NCBI GenBank assembly: GCA_019510535.1
Contig: JAEKKE010000337.1
Span: 1 to 9,721 of the forward strand
DNA length: 9,721 bases
Direction: 5' to 3'
DNA from: Acidobacteriota bacterium
GTDB taxonomy: Bacteria > Acidobacteriota > Terriglobia > Terriglobales > Acidobacteriaceae
Position 1 is the first letter of the stretch; every line of letters begins with the position of its first letter. A program made the position numbers and the translations under genes. Below, in pieces: positions 1 through 7,162 of this stretch. The notes beneath the pieces are model-generated. The model ran no database searches. It saw nothing but the letters and a program-made list of their open reading frames with translations, and had not been told where the DNA came from.

Positions 1-453
1 TTCCGCCGCCTGCTGATCGTTAACGGCCTCATCACCGTGGGCACCATCGGCCTGTGCGCTCTGCTGACGCCGGGCACGCCTACCGCTCTGCTGCTCTTCA
101 TCCTGTTTATCCACGGAGCCTGCCGGTCGCTGGAGTTCACCTGCCTGACCACCCTGGCCTACGCAGAGATCCCGGCAGAGCGAATGAGCCGCGCAAATGG
201 ATTCCTGAGCGCCATCATGCAACTGAGCGCGGGCATGGGCGTCGCGGTGGGAGCTATCACGTTGCGCATCGTCGCCATGGCCAAGGGACACTCCGCAGCT
301 CACCCGGATCTCAGCGATTTCCGCTGGGCCATCGTTCTCATGGCGATCTTCGCCCTGGGCCCGGTCATCGACAGTCTGGCGCTGCATCCCCGTGCAGGAG
401 CTAGCACCAGTGGGCATAAACACATCCCGGAATCTGAGTCGGCATTGGTCTAG
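1..453 (+). CDS. MFS transporter, C-terminal fragment (DHA2-like drug/solute exporter)
   Basis: The reading frame is open from the first base of the window, so this is the last 150 residues of a longer gene whose start lies to the left. The fragment has hydrophobic stretches at about residues 5-22, 27-45, 69-92 and 108-127, as expected for the last transmembrane helices of a major facilitator superfamily protein of about 450-550 residues. The segment RMSRANGFLSAIMQLSAGMG (61-80) has the character of the DHA2/EmrB-like family, where a small-residue helix follows a charged loop. Such proteins are inner-membrane, proton-driven exporters; the substrate cannot be told from this end. The tail after residue 130 is polar and probably cytoplasmic. 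The MFS assignment is fairly safe and the DHA2 placement is tentative. The next gene is 220 nt away, so co-transcription is uncertain. Confidence 0.75.
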   Translation, partial: FRRLLIVNGLITVGTIGLCALLTPGTPTALLLFILFIHGACRSLEFTCLTTLAYAEIPAERMSRANGFLSAIMQLSAGMGVAVGAITLRIVAMAKGHSAAHPDLSDFRWAIVLMAIFALGPVIDSLALHPRAGASTSGHKHIPESESALV

Positions 454-509
454 GGCCCTGTATCGACAAAATTGGATTCTGTCTTTCTTAGGAATTTGGG
501 TATTCTTCG

Positions 510-564
510 CCCACCCTAGCTCCGCGAGGGTGGGGCACCCGGGTGCTATGAGCACCAAAGGTGC
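510..564. repeat. Stacked palindromes in intergenic spacer
   Basis: Three dyads lie end to end. The first is CCCACCCT (510-517) with AGGGTGGG (527-534) around a 9-nt loop. The second is the perfect 12-bp palindrome GCACCCGGGTGC (535-546). The third is GCACC (552-556) with GGTGC (560-564). The GGTGC at 542-546 can also pair with GCACC at 552-556, so alternative folds compete. No T-tract follows, so it is not a textbook intrinsic terminator, although it lies 57 nt after the MFS stop and could slow or end transcription. It resembles the structured intergenic repeats common in Acidobacteria, but that is from memory and only one copy is present here. Confidence 0.5.
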
Positions 565-673
565 GCTCTATACGACCATTGCCTACGAGGCTTGCTATGC
601 TGGGCCGGTATCGAGGTGACGGATGAGCTTCCCCTAAAACAAGAACAATTTTCTCTTCCTGCTGACATTCATC

Positions 674-1036
674 ATGAATGTCGTGAACGACATGGTGGAG
701 AGCCGCATCAGGCAGGATGTGGACCTCTTTCAATCCGTCTGGGCCTCGGAGGTGAGGCCGCAACTGGAAGATCTTTTTCGCACCTTCGAAGCCATCGACA
801 GCGAAGACTCACCGCTGTGGCAGGAGATTCAGAACCGCGGTTTCACTCCTGCCCGGATCAAACTCATACAGACCAGGCTCACCGAGGCGACGCTGGCCGG
901 CCCTTACACAACCAGAGTTCATACCCTCACCGGTGCGGTTCTGAGTGAAATTCCCGGCGCTGGCTTTCTCAGCTGGTTCAAGATATTCGTTCAGGATGCG
1001 GTTACCGATCAGATGGTGCCTATCATCCCCAACTAA
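674..1036 (+). CDS. Hypothetical protein, 120 aa, start uncertain
   Basis: I do not recognise this protein. Codon choice is strongly GC-ending at third positions like its neighbours, which supports real coding. It is mostly soluble and probably helical (for example SRIRQDVDLFQSVWASEVRP near the N terminus), with a more hydrophobic C-terminal part containing GAGFLSWFKIFVQDAV. No Shine-Dalgarno sequence precedes the ATG at 674. The frame stays open back to a stop at 635-637 and encodes a hydrophobic stretch (FLFLLTFIMN), but upstream it offers only CTG codons (659, 662) as possible starts. The gene may therefore be the 3' remnant of a longer gene, or start non-canonically. It sits between the MFS fragment and the PQQ dehydrogenase, with 132 nt to the next start. 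Nothing links it functionally to either neighbour. Confidence 0.55.
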   Translation: MNVVNDMVESRIRQDVDLFQSVWASEVRPQLEDLFRTFEAIDSEDSPLWQEIQNRGFTPARIKLIQTRLTEATLAGPYTTRVHTLTGAVLSEIPGAGFLSWFKIFVQDAVTDQMVPIIPN

Positions 1037-1085
1037 GACCCATCCCATCGGGCGTGCTGCGATTCTCCAAAGCAGCGAGCCCGCC

Positions 1086-1120
1086 TATATTGCATAATGC
1101 GCAACATATATTGCGTAATG
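1086..1120 (+). promoter_or_regulatory. Operator-like direct repeat, 21-bp period
   Basis: The 14-mer TATATTGCATAATG at 1086-1099 recurs as TATATTGCGTAATG at 1107-1120, with 13 of 14 bases the same and starts exactly 21 bp apart (two helical turns). Between them TGCGCAA (1098-1104) and TTGCGTA (1111-1117) form an inverted repeat around 6 nt, with 6 of 7 pairs matching. The block is AT-rich against a GC-rich background and lies 49-83 nt upstream of the chosen start of the PQQ dehydrogenase. This is the expected form and place for a regulator binding site; the regulator is unknown. Confidence 0.5.
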
Positions 1121-1139
1121 TACTATTCTCTCCTGCAAT
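1111..1139 (+). promoter_or_regulatory. Possible sigma70-like promoter of the PQQ dehydrogenase
   Basis: TTGCGT (1111-1116) and TGCAAT (1134-1139) are separated by 17 nt and each match the consensus at four of six positions. Transcription would start near 1146, leaving a leader of about 23 nt that contains the ribosome binding site. The -35 box lies inside the second direct repeat, so a protein bound there would block or aid polymerase. The match is weak and this is only a candidate. Confidence 0.28.
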
Positions 1140-1156
1140 TCCACGCGCTCTCAGAC

Positions 1157-1163
1157 GGAGGGG
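1157..1163 (+). promoter_or_regulatory. Ribosome binding site that fixes a GTG start
   Basis: GGAGGGG stands five A residues before GTG at 1169, which is in frame with the dehydrogenase. The upstream in-frame ATG at 1097 has no such site, lies within the operator-like repeat and would add 24 residues ahead of the signal peptide. This decides the start at 1169. Confidence 0.75.
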
Positions 1164-1168
1164 AAAAA

Positions 1169-3499
1169 GTGTACGGCCCGCAAACATCACGGAGGGCAAG
1201 CTCCGGACAAAGTCACATTTCGCATTTAGTCTCAGGTCACATCTTCAGCGCCACAGCGTTTCTGCTGGTGTGCGCCTGTACCGCTGCATCTGCGCAGCAG
1301 GCTCCTATTGGCTGGAAGGATTATCTCGGTGGACCGGAGAGTGCGCACTACTCACCGTTGAAACAGATCCATACCGGCAACGTGAATAAGCTCGATGTCG
1401 CCTGGAGCTATCTCACCGGTGATGACATCACCTACACCTTCAGCCCGCTGGTTATTGACAACATCGCGTATGTGGCCGCAAAGCAAGGCTCTCTGGTGGC
1501 GCTTGATGCGACCACAGGCAAGGAGCTGTGGAGCCACGCCTTTACCCTTCCCGGCAATGCACCCTCGCGTTTTGCTGGCGTCGCGGGTATGCGCGGCGCC
1601 AACTACTGGGAGAGCAAAGACCGCAAAGACCGTCGCGTGCTCGTCTCTGCCAATGGTTATCTGCAGGCCCTGGATGCACGCACCGGACAGCTCGTCGACT
1701 CCTTCGCCGACCACGGGAAACTCGACCTGAAGATCGGCCTCGACCGCGCTACCCGGCCGCTCTCTTCCCGTACTCCCGGCCGCGTCTTTGAGAACATCAT
1801 CATCCTCGGCAGCGCCACCGGCGAGGGATACCTTGCTCCTCCGGGCGACATCCGTGCCTTCGATGTAGTGACCGGCAAGCTTCTTTGGGTCTTCCATACC
1901 ATCCCGCGCCCGGGAGAGTTCGGATACGACTCGTGGCCGAAGGACGCCTACAAATACATGGGTGGCGTGGATGTATGGGGTGAGATCACGGTCGATCCCA
2001 AACGCGGCATCGCCTACTTCCCAGTTGCTTCCGCTAAATACGAGCTCTACGGCGGCGATCGGAAAGGCAACAATCTCTATGCCGACTGCCTGTTGGCTCT
2101 CGACGCGCGCACCGGCAAGCACCTTTGGCACTACCAGACGGTGCACCATGACGTCTGGGACTACGACCCAGATTCTGCACCTCAGCTCGTCACAGTGAAG
2201 CACGACGGCAAGACAGTCGATGCCGTGGCGCTGGCGTCAAAGAACGGCTTCCTGTATGTCTTCGATAGGCTCACCGGGAAACCGCTATGGCCGATCGAAG
2301 AACGTCCGGTCCCGGCCAGTGATGTTCCAGGAGAGGTCACTTCGAAGACGCAGCCCTTTCCCACCGTCGTGCCCCCGTTTGCGCGTCAGGGCATGACTGT
2401 GAAAGATATGTACGAAGGCTTTATGAAGCCGGAAGAGGTGCCCTGGTGGCGCGAGCGTCTGTCCAACGCGAGAACCGGCTTCTACACACCTCCATCGACA
2501 ACGGCGGACACGATCAACCTCCCCAGCGTGAACGGTGGAGCTCTTTTCTTCAGTACCGGAGCAAACGCTGCAGATGGCACAGTCTATGTCCTCTCCAAAG
2601 ACATGCCATCGATTATCAAGCTGGTACGCGCCGGCGAATCGACGACGGCCAATGCAGGTGGTCTGATCCCAAGCCGGCCGCACAACGTGCGTCCCAGAAC
2701 CGGCATTCCTACCCAGGAACAGATGGGACGCGCTGTCTATGAACAGAACTGTCAGTTCTGCCACGGACCTGAGCTGAAGGGCGATCGTGGACCTGCGCTC
2801 GACACCGTTGTCAGCCGGCTTGGTATCGATGCAACGCGCAATACCATCACCAGCGGCAGAGCGACCATGCCGTCCTTCTCTTCGCTACCGGCGCCGGCCT
2901 TGAATGATCTGATGGCTTTTCTGAAGCAGCCCGATCTCGCACCATTAGGTTCGGCGCCATCGGCAACCACACAGGCCTTCATGCGCACGCTGGGAGGTGA
3001 GCCGGCTTATCCGAATGACGTCGAAGGTCCTCCGTCCCGTTACAAGACCGGATATGGCAACGAGCCCTATGTCATTACTCCCCCCTGGAGCACCATCACT
3101 GCCTACGACCTGAATACCGGCAAGATCAAATGGCAGACCCCGTACGGCGATGTCCCCCAGGCAGGTCGCAGTGATAAGTTGCGGGGAAACATCTATCCGA
3201 AGAGTGGCTTCGTAACCACTGCGGGCGGCCTGGTCCTGTTCGCCGGCAATGACTCGAAGCTCTACGTGCTGGATAGCACCAACGGCAAAGTAGTCTTCAC
3301 CAAAGATCTACCCAACGGATCGCAGGGAGTGCCTGCTGTCTATGAAGCAGATGGACGCGAGTATGTCCTGTTTACCGTGAGTGGTGGAGGCACGCCTTAT
3401 CCCGAGGGCGCTTACATTCCTCCCGGTGGCGTCTCCAACCCGACGACCTCGAAGGGATATATCGCGTTTGCACTTCCGGCCGGCGAAAACAAGCGCTAG
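1169..3499 (+). CDS. Secreted PQQ-dependent dehydrogenase with inserted cytochrome c domain
   Basis: A 776-residue quinoprotein of the glucose/alcohol dehydrogenase superfamily, predicted to oxidise a sugar or alcohol outside the cytoplasmic membrane with pyrroloquinoline quinone. The N terminus carries an arginine-containing region, a hydrophobic core at about 25-40 and an AxA-type cleavage site after ASA (40-42). Propeller repeats follow, with typical D-x-x-T-G-K-x-x-W turns (112-121, 232-240, 312-320, 648-655). HHDVWDYD (326-333) and ASKNGFLYVFDR (356-367) match the segments that hold the catalytic Asp and the PQQ-contacting Lys in membrane glucose dehydrogenases. No vicinal Cys-Cys pair, typical of methanol dehydrogenases, is seen. 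A class I cytochrome c module at about 517-590 has CQFCH (528-532) and a Met ligand in TMPSF (566-570). The propeller resumes at about 620 and closes at the C terminus. Substrate is unknown. No PQQ synthesis genes are in the window. Confidence 0.9.
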   Translation: MYGPQTSRRASSGQSHISHLVSGHIFSATAFLLVCACTAASAQQAPIGWKDYLGGPESAHYSPLKQIHTGNVNKLDVAWSYLTGDDITYTFSPLVIDNIAYVAAKQGSLVALDATTGKELWSHAFTLPGNAPSRFAGVAGMRGANYWESKDRKDRRVLVSANGYLQALDARTGQLVDSFADHGKLDLKIGLDRATRPLSSRTPGRVFENIIILGSATGEGYLAPPGDIRAFDVVTGKLLWVFHTIPRPGEFGYDSWPKDAYKYMGGVDVWGEITVDPKRGIAYFPVASAKYELYGGDRKGNNLYADCLLALDARTGKHLWHYQTVHHDVWDYDPDSAPQLVTVKHDGKTVDAVALASKNGFLYVFDRLTGKPLWPIEERPVPASDVPGEVTSKTQPFPTVVPPFARQGMTVKDMYEGFMKPEEVPWWRERLSNARTGFYTPPSTTADTINLPSVNGGALFFSTGANAADGTVYVLSKDMPSIIKLVRAGESTTANAGGLIPSRPHNVRPRTGIPTQEQMGRAVYEQNCQFCHGPELKGDRGPALDTVVSRLGIDATRNTITSGRATMPSFSSLPAPALNDLMAFLKQPDLAPLGSAPSATTQAFMRTLGGEPAYPNDVEGPPSRYKTGYGNEPYVITPPWSTITAYDLNTGKIKWQTPYGDVPQAGRSDKLRGNIYPKSGFVTTAGGLVLFAGNDSKLYVLDSTNGKVVFTKDLPNGSQGVPAVYEADGREYVLFTVSGGGTPYPEGAYIPPGGVSNPTTSKGYIAFALPAGENKR

Positions 3500-3612
3500 A
3501 GCATTTTCCCTGTAGGTGTAGTGTAGGGCCTCGGCATTTATAGGCGTTTTCCGCAATGAAAACGCCCGCTGCACGCCTCTTCCGGGATACCCAGCGGCAG
3601 GGGAAAATGCTC
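3499..3612 (+). repeat. MITE/REP-like palindromic repeat, copy 1
   Basis: A 114-bp unit fills the gap between two convergent genes. Its ends are GAGCATTTTCCC (3499-3510) and GGGGAAAATGCTC (3600-3612), a 12-bp perfect terminal inverted repeat. Inside, GGCGTTTTC (3543-3551) and GAAAACGCC (3558-3566) form a 9-bp stem around CGCAAT. Near the left end the motif TGTAG occurs three times (3511-3526). The first base is the G of the upstream gene's TAG stop. A second copy, inverted and roughly 80% the same by eye, lies at 8191-8303. It may act as a bidirectional transcription barrier, though no T-tract is evident. There is no coding capacity. Confidence 0.85.
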
Positions 3613-3624
3613 CAGGGCGTGTCA

Positions 3625-6321
3625 TCATTCAGAGCGAATTGCCTGCATGGGATCGATCCAGGAGGCACGTACTGCGGGAAGCAGCGATGCTGCGCTCGCC
3701 ACACATACCAGCGTAAACGTCGCTCCTGCAAAGATCCATGGATCACGCGTCGAGGTTTCATAAAGAAAGCTCGTTAAGACGGTAGAGAGCGAAACTGCAA
3801 CCGCCAATCCGGCTCCGCAACCGATCGTGGCCACCACTGCATTCTCCCGGAAGATCATCGCCATCACGCGCCGGCGCTGCGCTCCCAGGGCGATACGGAT
3901 TCCGATCTCGTTGGTCCTTCGCGCCGTCGCGTACGAGAGTGTTCCGTAGAGCCCTATCGCCGTCACCAGCAGCGAGCATCCAGCAAAAAACACTCCTAGC
4001 AGAGCCATCATCCGCTCCGTGTTGATGGAGGTGTCGACAACCTCATCCATAGGACGGATGACGGGAGCTGGAATAGACGGTACAAGCCTTGCCGTCAACT
4101 CTCTCGAGAACTGCACCAGCGGCTGCCACGGACCATCGACACGCACTACAGCGCTAAGCGAAGGCTTCTTTTGAGAGTCCTGCTGCATCGGGACATATCC
4201 AGCCGGAGCCGCGGGACCACGTACATCGCGATACTTCGCATCTCCCACCACGGCCACGACCTCATAAGCAACCTTGTCCCTATCCACGATCTGCCTGCCA
4301 ATCGCGCCACCTTGAGGAAAGAACAGCTTTGCCGCCGAGCGATTCAGAATGATCTTCAGACCTGATGATTTCGTATCGCTCCAGGTAAATCCACGCCCCT
4401 GATCCAGGGGAATACGCATGGTGTTGAAATAGTCCGGGCCAACACTGTTCAGCCAGAGGAGATGACGTTCACCACCAGGAGCTGCATAATGGCCGTTCCA
4501 ACCTCTGTGCGAAAGAGGAACGACAAATTGGAAGCTGACGTCCTTAACGCCCGGTGCCGTCTTCAGACCGTCCCAGATCTGTCGATAAACCTCCATCAAC
4601 GGCTCTCCATCCAACTGTTGTTTGTCCATACTGAAGGAGATGTTGACCACTCCATGAGGGTCAAATCCAAGCCCTGAGCGATACAAGCGCACCAGACTGG
4701 TAGCCAGCAGCGCCGCACCCGAGACCAGAATGAGCGCCAGAGCCACCTGAGAGATCATGAGCAGACGCGGGATCAATCTGGTCTGTCTGCGCTGCTGTTG
4801 CGCGTGCTGCCCATTCTTGATCTGCTCGTTCAGATCTCCTTCGGTTGCGCGCCACGCCGGCATCAGACCAATCAGCACAGCGGCAATAAAAGCTACGGCT
4901 GCGGCAAAACCGTAGAGACGCCAATCCGGAGAGATATCCAAGCTCATGCTGTCAGGACCGCTTCCTCCAGAGAGCATCGCCGCCAGTGCATGGCCCACAA
5001 TCGGGGTCAATGCCATGCCGAGCCCGGTTCCCAGAGTTGCTAAGAAGAGACTTTCGATCATGAGCTGCCGAATCAGCCGTAACCGTGTGGCCCCCAAAGC
5101 CCGTCTCGTCGCGAGTTCCCGCTCTCGTACGGCACCACGCGCCAACAGAAGGCTCGCCAGGTTAAGGCATGCCAGCAATAACAGCCCGCCACACATGCCG
5201 AACATCATCAGCAGAGGTTTGCGAAATACGGAGCGGACATAGGCAAACCCGTTCGATCCAGGTTCGGCTGCGAAATGGAAGTGATGTTGCTCTTCATCCT
5301 TGATCCAGTCGGCTTCGCCTGTCGACGTATGCAAAACGCCCGTTGAAACGGCTTGCAAGGCAGCATTCGCCTTCTCTAGATCGACGCCTGGCTGCAGCCG
5401 CGCCATCACCGTCAGCCACCAGGCGTGTGTGCCGCCATGAAGGTGATCCCGCGGAGCATCGATGATCGGATCGGCGGACAGTGGTGCATAGATCTGCGGG
5501 TGGTGCGTGGGATCTGCTCCCGTAAAGCTCTTAGGGATAACACCCACCACCGTAAACGATGCGTTCGCAATCATCAGACTTCGACCGACTACGTCCGGAA
5601 CGCCATTGAACCAGGTCTTCCAGAAGTCTTCGCTGATCACCACGGCAAACCCTGAAGAACCGCCGCCTTCCTGATCGTCAGCCGGCGTAAGATAACGCCC
5701 CATTACCGGCTTTACCTGCATGGCCGGAAAGTACTGCCCACTCACCATCACACCGTGGACATTGACATTGCCCGACTCTCCGCGCACCTGGAGTGTGTCA
5801 TTCACAAATGCAAACACATTCTGGAAGACATCTCCCTTGCCTTCGAGGCCACGAAAGAACGGCGTGCAGAAGGAGTAGCCGGGCTGTGGGGCTCCCTCCT
5901 GAGTGCTCAGAACCACCATTTGTTGGGCTTGCGGCACCGCCAACGGTCGCAACAAAAGACTATTGATCAGTGAAAACACCGCTGTATTCGCGCTCACGCC
6001 AAGCGCGAGAGTCGCCAGACCAACAGCGGTAAATCCAGGTGACTTCCAGAGCAGGCGCAGAGAGAACCTGATGTCACGGGTGAGCTCTTCGAGAATGCGA
6101 AAGCTCCATAGCTCACGCAGCCGCTCCTGCCATCGCTGCGCATTCCCCAGTCTGACACGGGCAGCACGTTCTGCTGCCTTTTCTGACATGCCTTCCTGAA
6201 GATACTTCTCCCGCAGCCGCTCCCGATGGAACGCTAACTCCTCGGACATCTCACTCTCCATGCGGCGCCCGCGAAACAGCGAACGCAAGCGCCCAAGAAA
6301 TGCACTGATTGCAGGGAGCAT
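3625..6321 (-). CDS. ABC-type orphan permease (ADOP family, MacB/FtsX-like)
   Basis: An 898-residue inner-membrane protein built as two FtsX/MacB-type permease units in one chain. Residues 15-85 form the charged 'permease prefix' region seen in proteins linked to PadR regulators. Predicted membrane segments lie at about 97-124, then 370-395, 414-449 and 467-489 for the first unit, 521-545, and 770-797, 822-853 and 862-884 for the second. Two large extracytoplasmic regions (about 130-365 and 550-765) correspond to MacB periplasmic core domains. The FtsX-type loops after the first helix of each set are visible as RELATRRALGATRLRLI (401-417) and TNEIGIRIALGAQRRRV (803-819). No ATPase with Walker motifs is encoded nearby, as usual for this acidobacterial family, so the energy source and substrate are unknown. 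The start is fixed by AGGAGG 7 nt upstream. It is translated right after PadR and ends 12 bp from repeat copy 1. Confidence 0.93.
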   Translation of the reverse strand: MLPAISAFLGRLRSLFRGRRMESEMSEELAFHRERLREKYLQEGMSEKAAERAARVRLGNAQRWQERLRELWSFRILEELTRDIRFSLRLLWKSPGFTAVGLATLALGVSANTAVFSLINSLLLRPLAVPQAQQMVVLSTQEGAPQPGYSFCTPFFRGLEGKGDVFQNVFAFVNDTLQVRGESGNVNVHGVMVSGQYFPAMQVKPVMGRYLTPADDQEGGGSSGFAVVISEDFWKTWFNGVPDVVGRSLMIANASFTVVGVIPKSFTGADPTHHPQIYAPLSADPIIDAPRDHLHGGTHAWWLTVMARLQPGVDLEKANAALQAVSTGVLHTSTGEADWIKDEEQHHFHFAAEPGSNGFAYVRSVFRKPLLMMFGMCGGLLLLACLNLASLLLARGAVRERELATRRALGATRLRLIRQLMIESLFLATLGTGLGMALTPIVGHALAAMLSGGSGPDSMSLDISPDWRLYGFAAAVAFIAAVLIGLMPAWRATEGDLNEQIKNGQHAQQQRRQTRLIPRLLMISQVALALILVSGAALLATSLVRLYRSGLGFDPHGVVNISFSMDKQQLDGEPLMEVYRQIWDGLKTAPGVKDVSFQFVVPLSHRGWNGHYAAPGGERHLLWLNSVGPDYFNTMRIPLDQGRGFTWSDTKSSGLKIILNRSAAKLFFPQGGAIGRQIVDRDKVAYEVVAVVGDAKYRDVRGPAAPAGYVPMQQDSQKKPSLSAVVRVDGPWQPLVQFSRELTARLVPSIPAPVIRPMDEVVDTSINTERMMALLGVFFAGCSLLVTAIGLYGTLSYATARRTNEIGIRIALGAQRRRVMAMIFRENAVVATIGCGAGLAVAVSLSTVLTSFLYETSTRDPWIFAGATFTLVCVASAASLLPAVRASWIDPMQAIRSE

Positions 6322-6328
6322 CGTAGTT

Positions 6329-6334
6329 CCTCCT
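6329..6334 (-). promoter_or_regulatory. Ribosome binding site of the ADOP permease
   Basis: On the minus strand a consensus AGGAGG begins at the last base of the PadR stop codon TGA (6336-6334) and sits 7 nt before the permease ATG. Ribosomes ending on padR are therefore delivered to the permease start, which argues for translational coupling within one transcript. Confidence 0.8.
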
Positions 6335-6678
6335 CAGGAAGACTGCATGACGAACGCGACTGCCGCCGAGAGCCTGGCCCAACGCTGCGACTCCGCATCG
6401 AGACGTTTCGTGCCCTCAGCCGTCAACCGGTAGAACTTGGCGCGGCGGTTGTTTTCAGAGGCGCCCCACTCTGCATTGAGAAAGCCGCGCATCTCCAGCC
6501 GATGGAGCGCGGGATAAAGCGCTCCTTCCTCTACCTTCAGCAACTGGTGTGAGACATGGTGGATCCACTCCGCGACCGCATAGCCATGCTGCGGTCCCCG
6601 CGCGAGGGCTTTCAGAACAAGCATCTCCAGAGTCCCCTGGAGCAGTGAGCCGGAATCGGTGTTTTCTTCCCTAATCAT
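6334..6678 (-). CDS. PadR family transcriptional regulator
   Basis: A 114-residue winged-helix DNA-binding protein of the short PadR type (subfamily without a long C-terminal helical domain). The fold is readable: helix 1 LLQGTLEMLVLKALA (12-26), the GPQHGYAVAEWI segment (28-39), the recognition-helix motif EGALYPALHRLEMRGFL (51-67), and the wing ENNRRAKFYRLTAEG (75-89). A short C-terminal helix to residue 110 would serve dimerisation. PadR proteins are usually repressors that bind near their own promoter; here the target is probably this operon, because the permease starts 12 nt after the padR stop. This PadR-ADOP pair is a recurring acidobacterial arrangement. No Shine-Dalgarno sequence stands at the expected distance from the ATG, and a promoter-like sequence ends just upstream, so the mRNA may be almost leaderless. 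The ligand or signal is unknown. Confidence 0.93.
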   Translation of the reverse strand: MIREENTDSGSLLQGTLEMLVLKALARGPQHGYAVAEWIHHVSHQLLKVEEGALYPALHRLEMRGFLNAEWGASENNRRAKFYRLTAEGTKRLDAESQRWARLSAAVAFVMQSS

Positions 6679-6689
6679 CTTAGGGGAAG

Positions 6690-6719
6690 ACGATAGACGA
6701 CGATGTCCTCCCCCGTCAA
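6690..6719 (-). promoter_or_regulatory. Candidate promoter of the padR-permease operon
   Basis: Read on the minus strand, TTGACG (6719-6714) and TATCGT (6695-6690) are separated by 18 nt. The -35 matches five of six consensus bases and the -10 four of six. Initiation about seven bases downstream would be near 6683, giving a leader of about five bases before the ATG at 6678. That would explain the missing ribosome binding site. The TCGTCGTCTATCGTC segment between the boxes and the start has repeated TCGTC units that could be part of an autoregulatory site. Confidence 0.4.
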
Positions 6720-6778
6720 CAGGTGCTCGACTCGCTTTTTTGTTTTGTCATTTCGTAGCGACCGGGTCCCCGGCCAGC

Positions 6779-7156
6779 TCACGGATGAGGGCCGGACGCT
6801 TCCGGAGCAAGTGAGTAGAGATACGCTTCAAGAACTCCTTCGTCCGTGTTCACCGGTACCACGACGCGCACATAGCCAGGGCCTTCAAACTCATCAAGAC
6901 GCTCCCAATGAGCGGGCAAGTCAGAAGACTCGAAGAGGTGCACCGTAACCTCCGGTCCGTTCTCATCGAGAATAAGTCCGGGATAACCGAGAGCCGCACC
7001 CCATCCGCTGTCATAGAGATGCCCACGAACAACGCCCTTCAGCCAGCGTCCCTTTAGCCCCGCCAGTTGATGATGGTTGGGTTTGCCCGGCGCCAAGGTT
7101 CCGTAGCTCGCCAACCGCATTGTTGCTTTCGCTGAGGCCATCGCATCTGCTCTCAT
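6779..7156 (-). CDS. Gamma-glutamylcyclotransferase-fold protein (AIG2/GGCT-like)
   Basis: A 125-residue cytosolic protein of the AIG2/gamma-glutamylcyclotransferase-like family. The glycine loop YGTLAPG (18-24), which binds the gamma-glutamyl group in this fold, is followed by a strand-rich core (VRGHLYDSGWGAALGYPGLIL, 43-63), the acidic LDEFEG segment (87-92) expected to carry the catalytic glutamate, and YVRVVVPV (95-102). Family members release 5-oxoproline from gamma-glutamyl compounds, but many bacterial members lack a proven substrate. Length is normal for the family (110-150). Three in-frame ATGs are possible (7156, 7141, 7120); the first is chosen because an AT-rich -10-like box lies just before it, but none has a clear ribosome binding site. 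A longer reading to 7351 would run back across the terminator into uppP and adds unrelated sequence, so it is rejected. It ends 100 nt before padR. Confidence 0.85.
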   Translation of the reverse strand: MRADAMASAKATMRLASYGTLAPGKPNHHQLAGLKGRWLKGVVRGHLYDSGWGAALGYPGLILDENGPEVTVHLFESSDLPAHWERLDEFEGPGYVRVVVPVNTDEGVLEAYLYSLAPEASGPHP

Positions 7157-7162
7157 TTCCGG

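Noticed and set aside
1097..1168. Earlier ATG start (1097) for the PQQ dehydrogenase
   Set aside because: It lies inside the direct repeat, has no ribosome binding site and would put 24 extra residues before the signal peptide; GTG at 1169 has a strong GGAGGGG site.
1352..2203. Long minus-strand open frame of 283 codons across the PQQ gene
   Set aside because: It lies wholly antisense to a clearly recognised dehydrogenase, has no recognisable motif or ribosome site, and long antisense frames are common in GC-rich genes.
2285..2764. Minus-strand open frame of 159 codons inside the PQQ gene
   Set aside because: Antisense shadow over conserved propeller and cytochrome sequence, with low-complexity, Arg/Cys-rich translation and no start signal.
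3499..3624. Repeat copy 1 as a CRISPR unit or tRNA-like fold
   Set aside because: There is only a single unit at this site with no spacer periodicity, and the hairpin arrangement does not form a cloverleaf.
6760..6775. Possible terminator hairpin after the GGCT-like gene (GACCGG/CCGGCC)
   Set aside because: The stem is only six pairs including a G-T pair, and no T-run follows on the minus strand; too weak to annotate.
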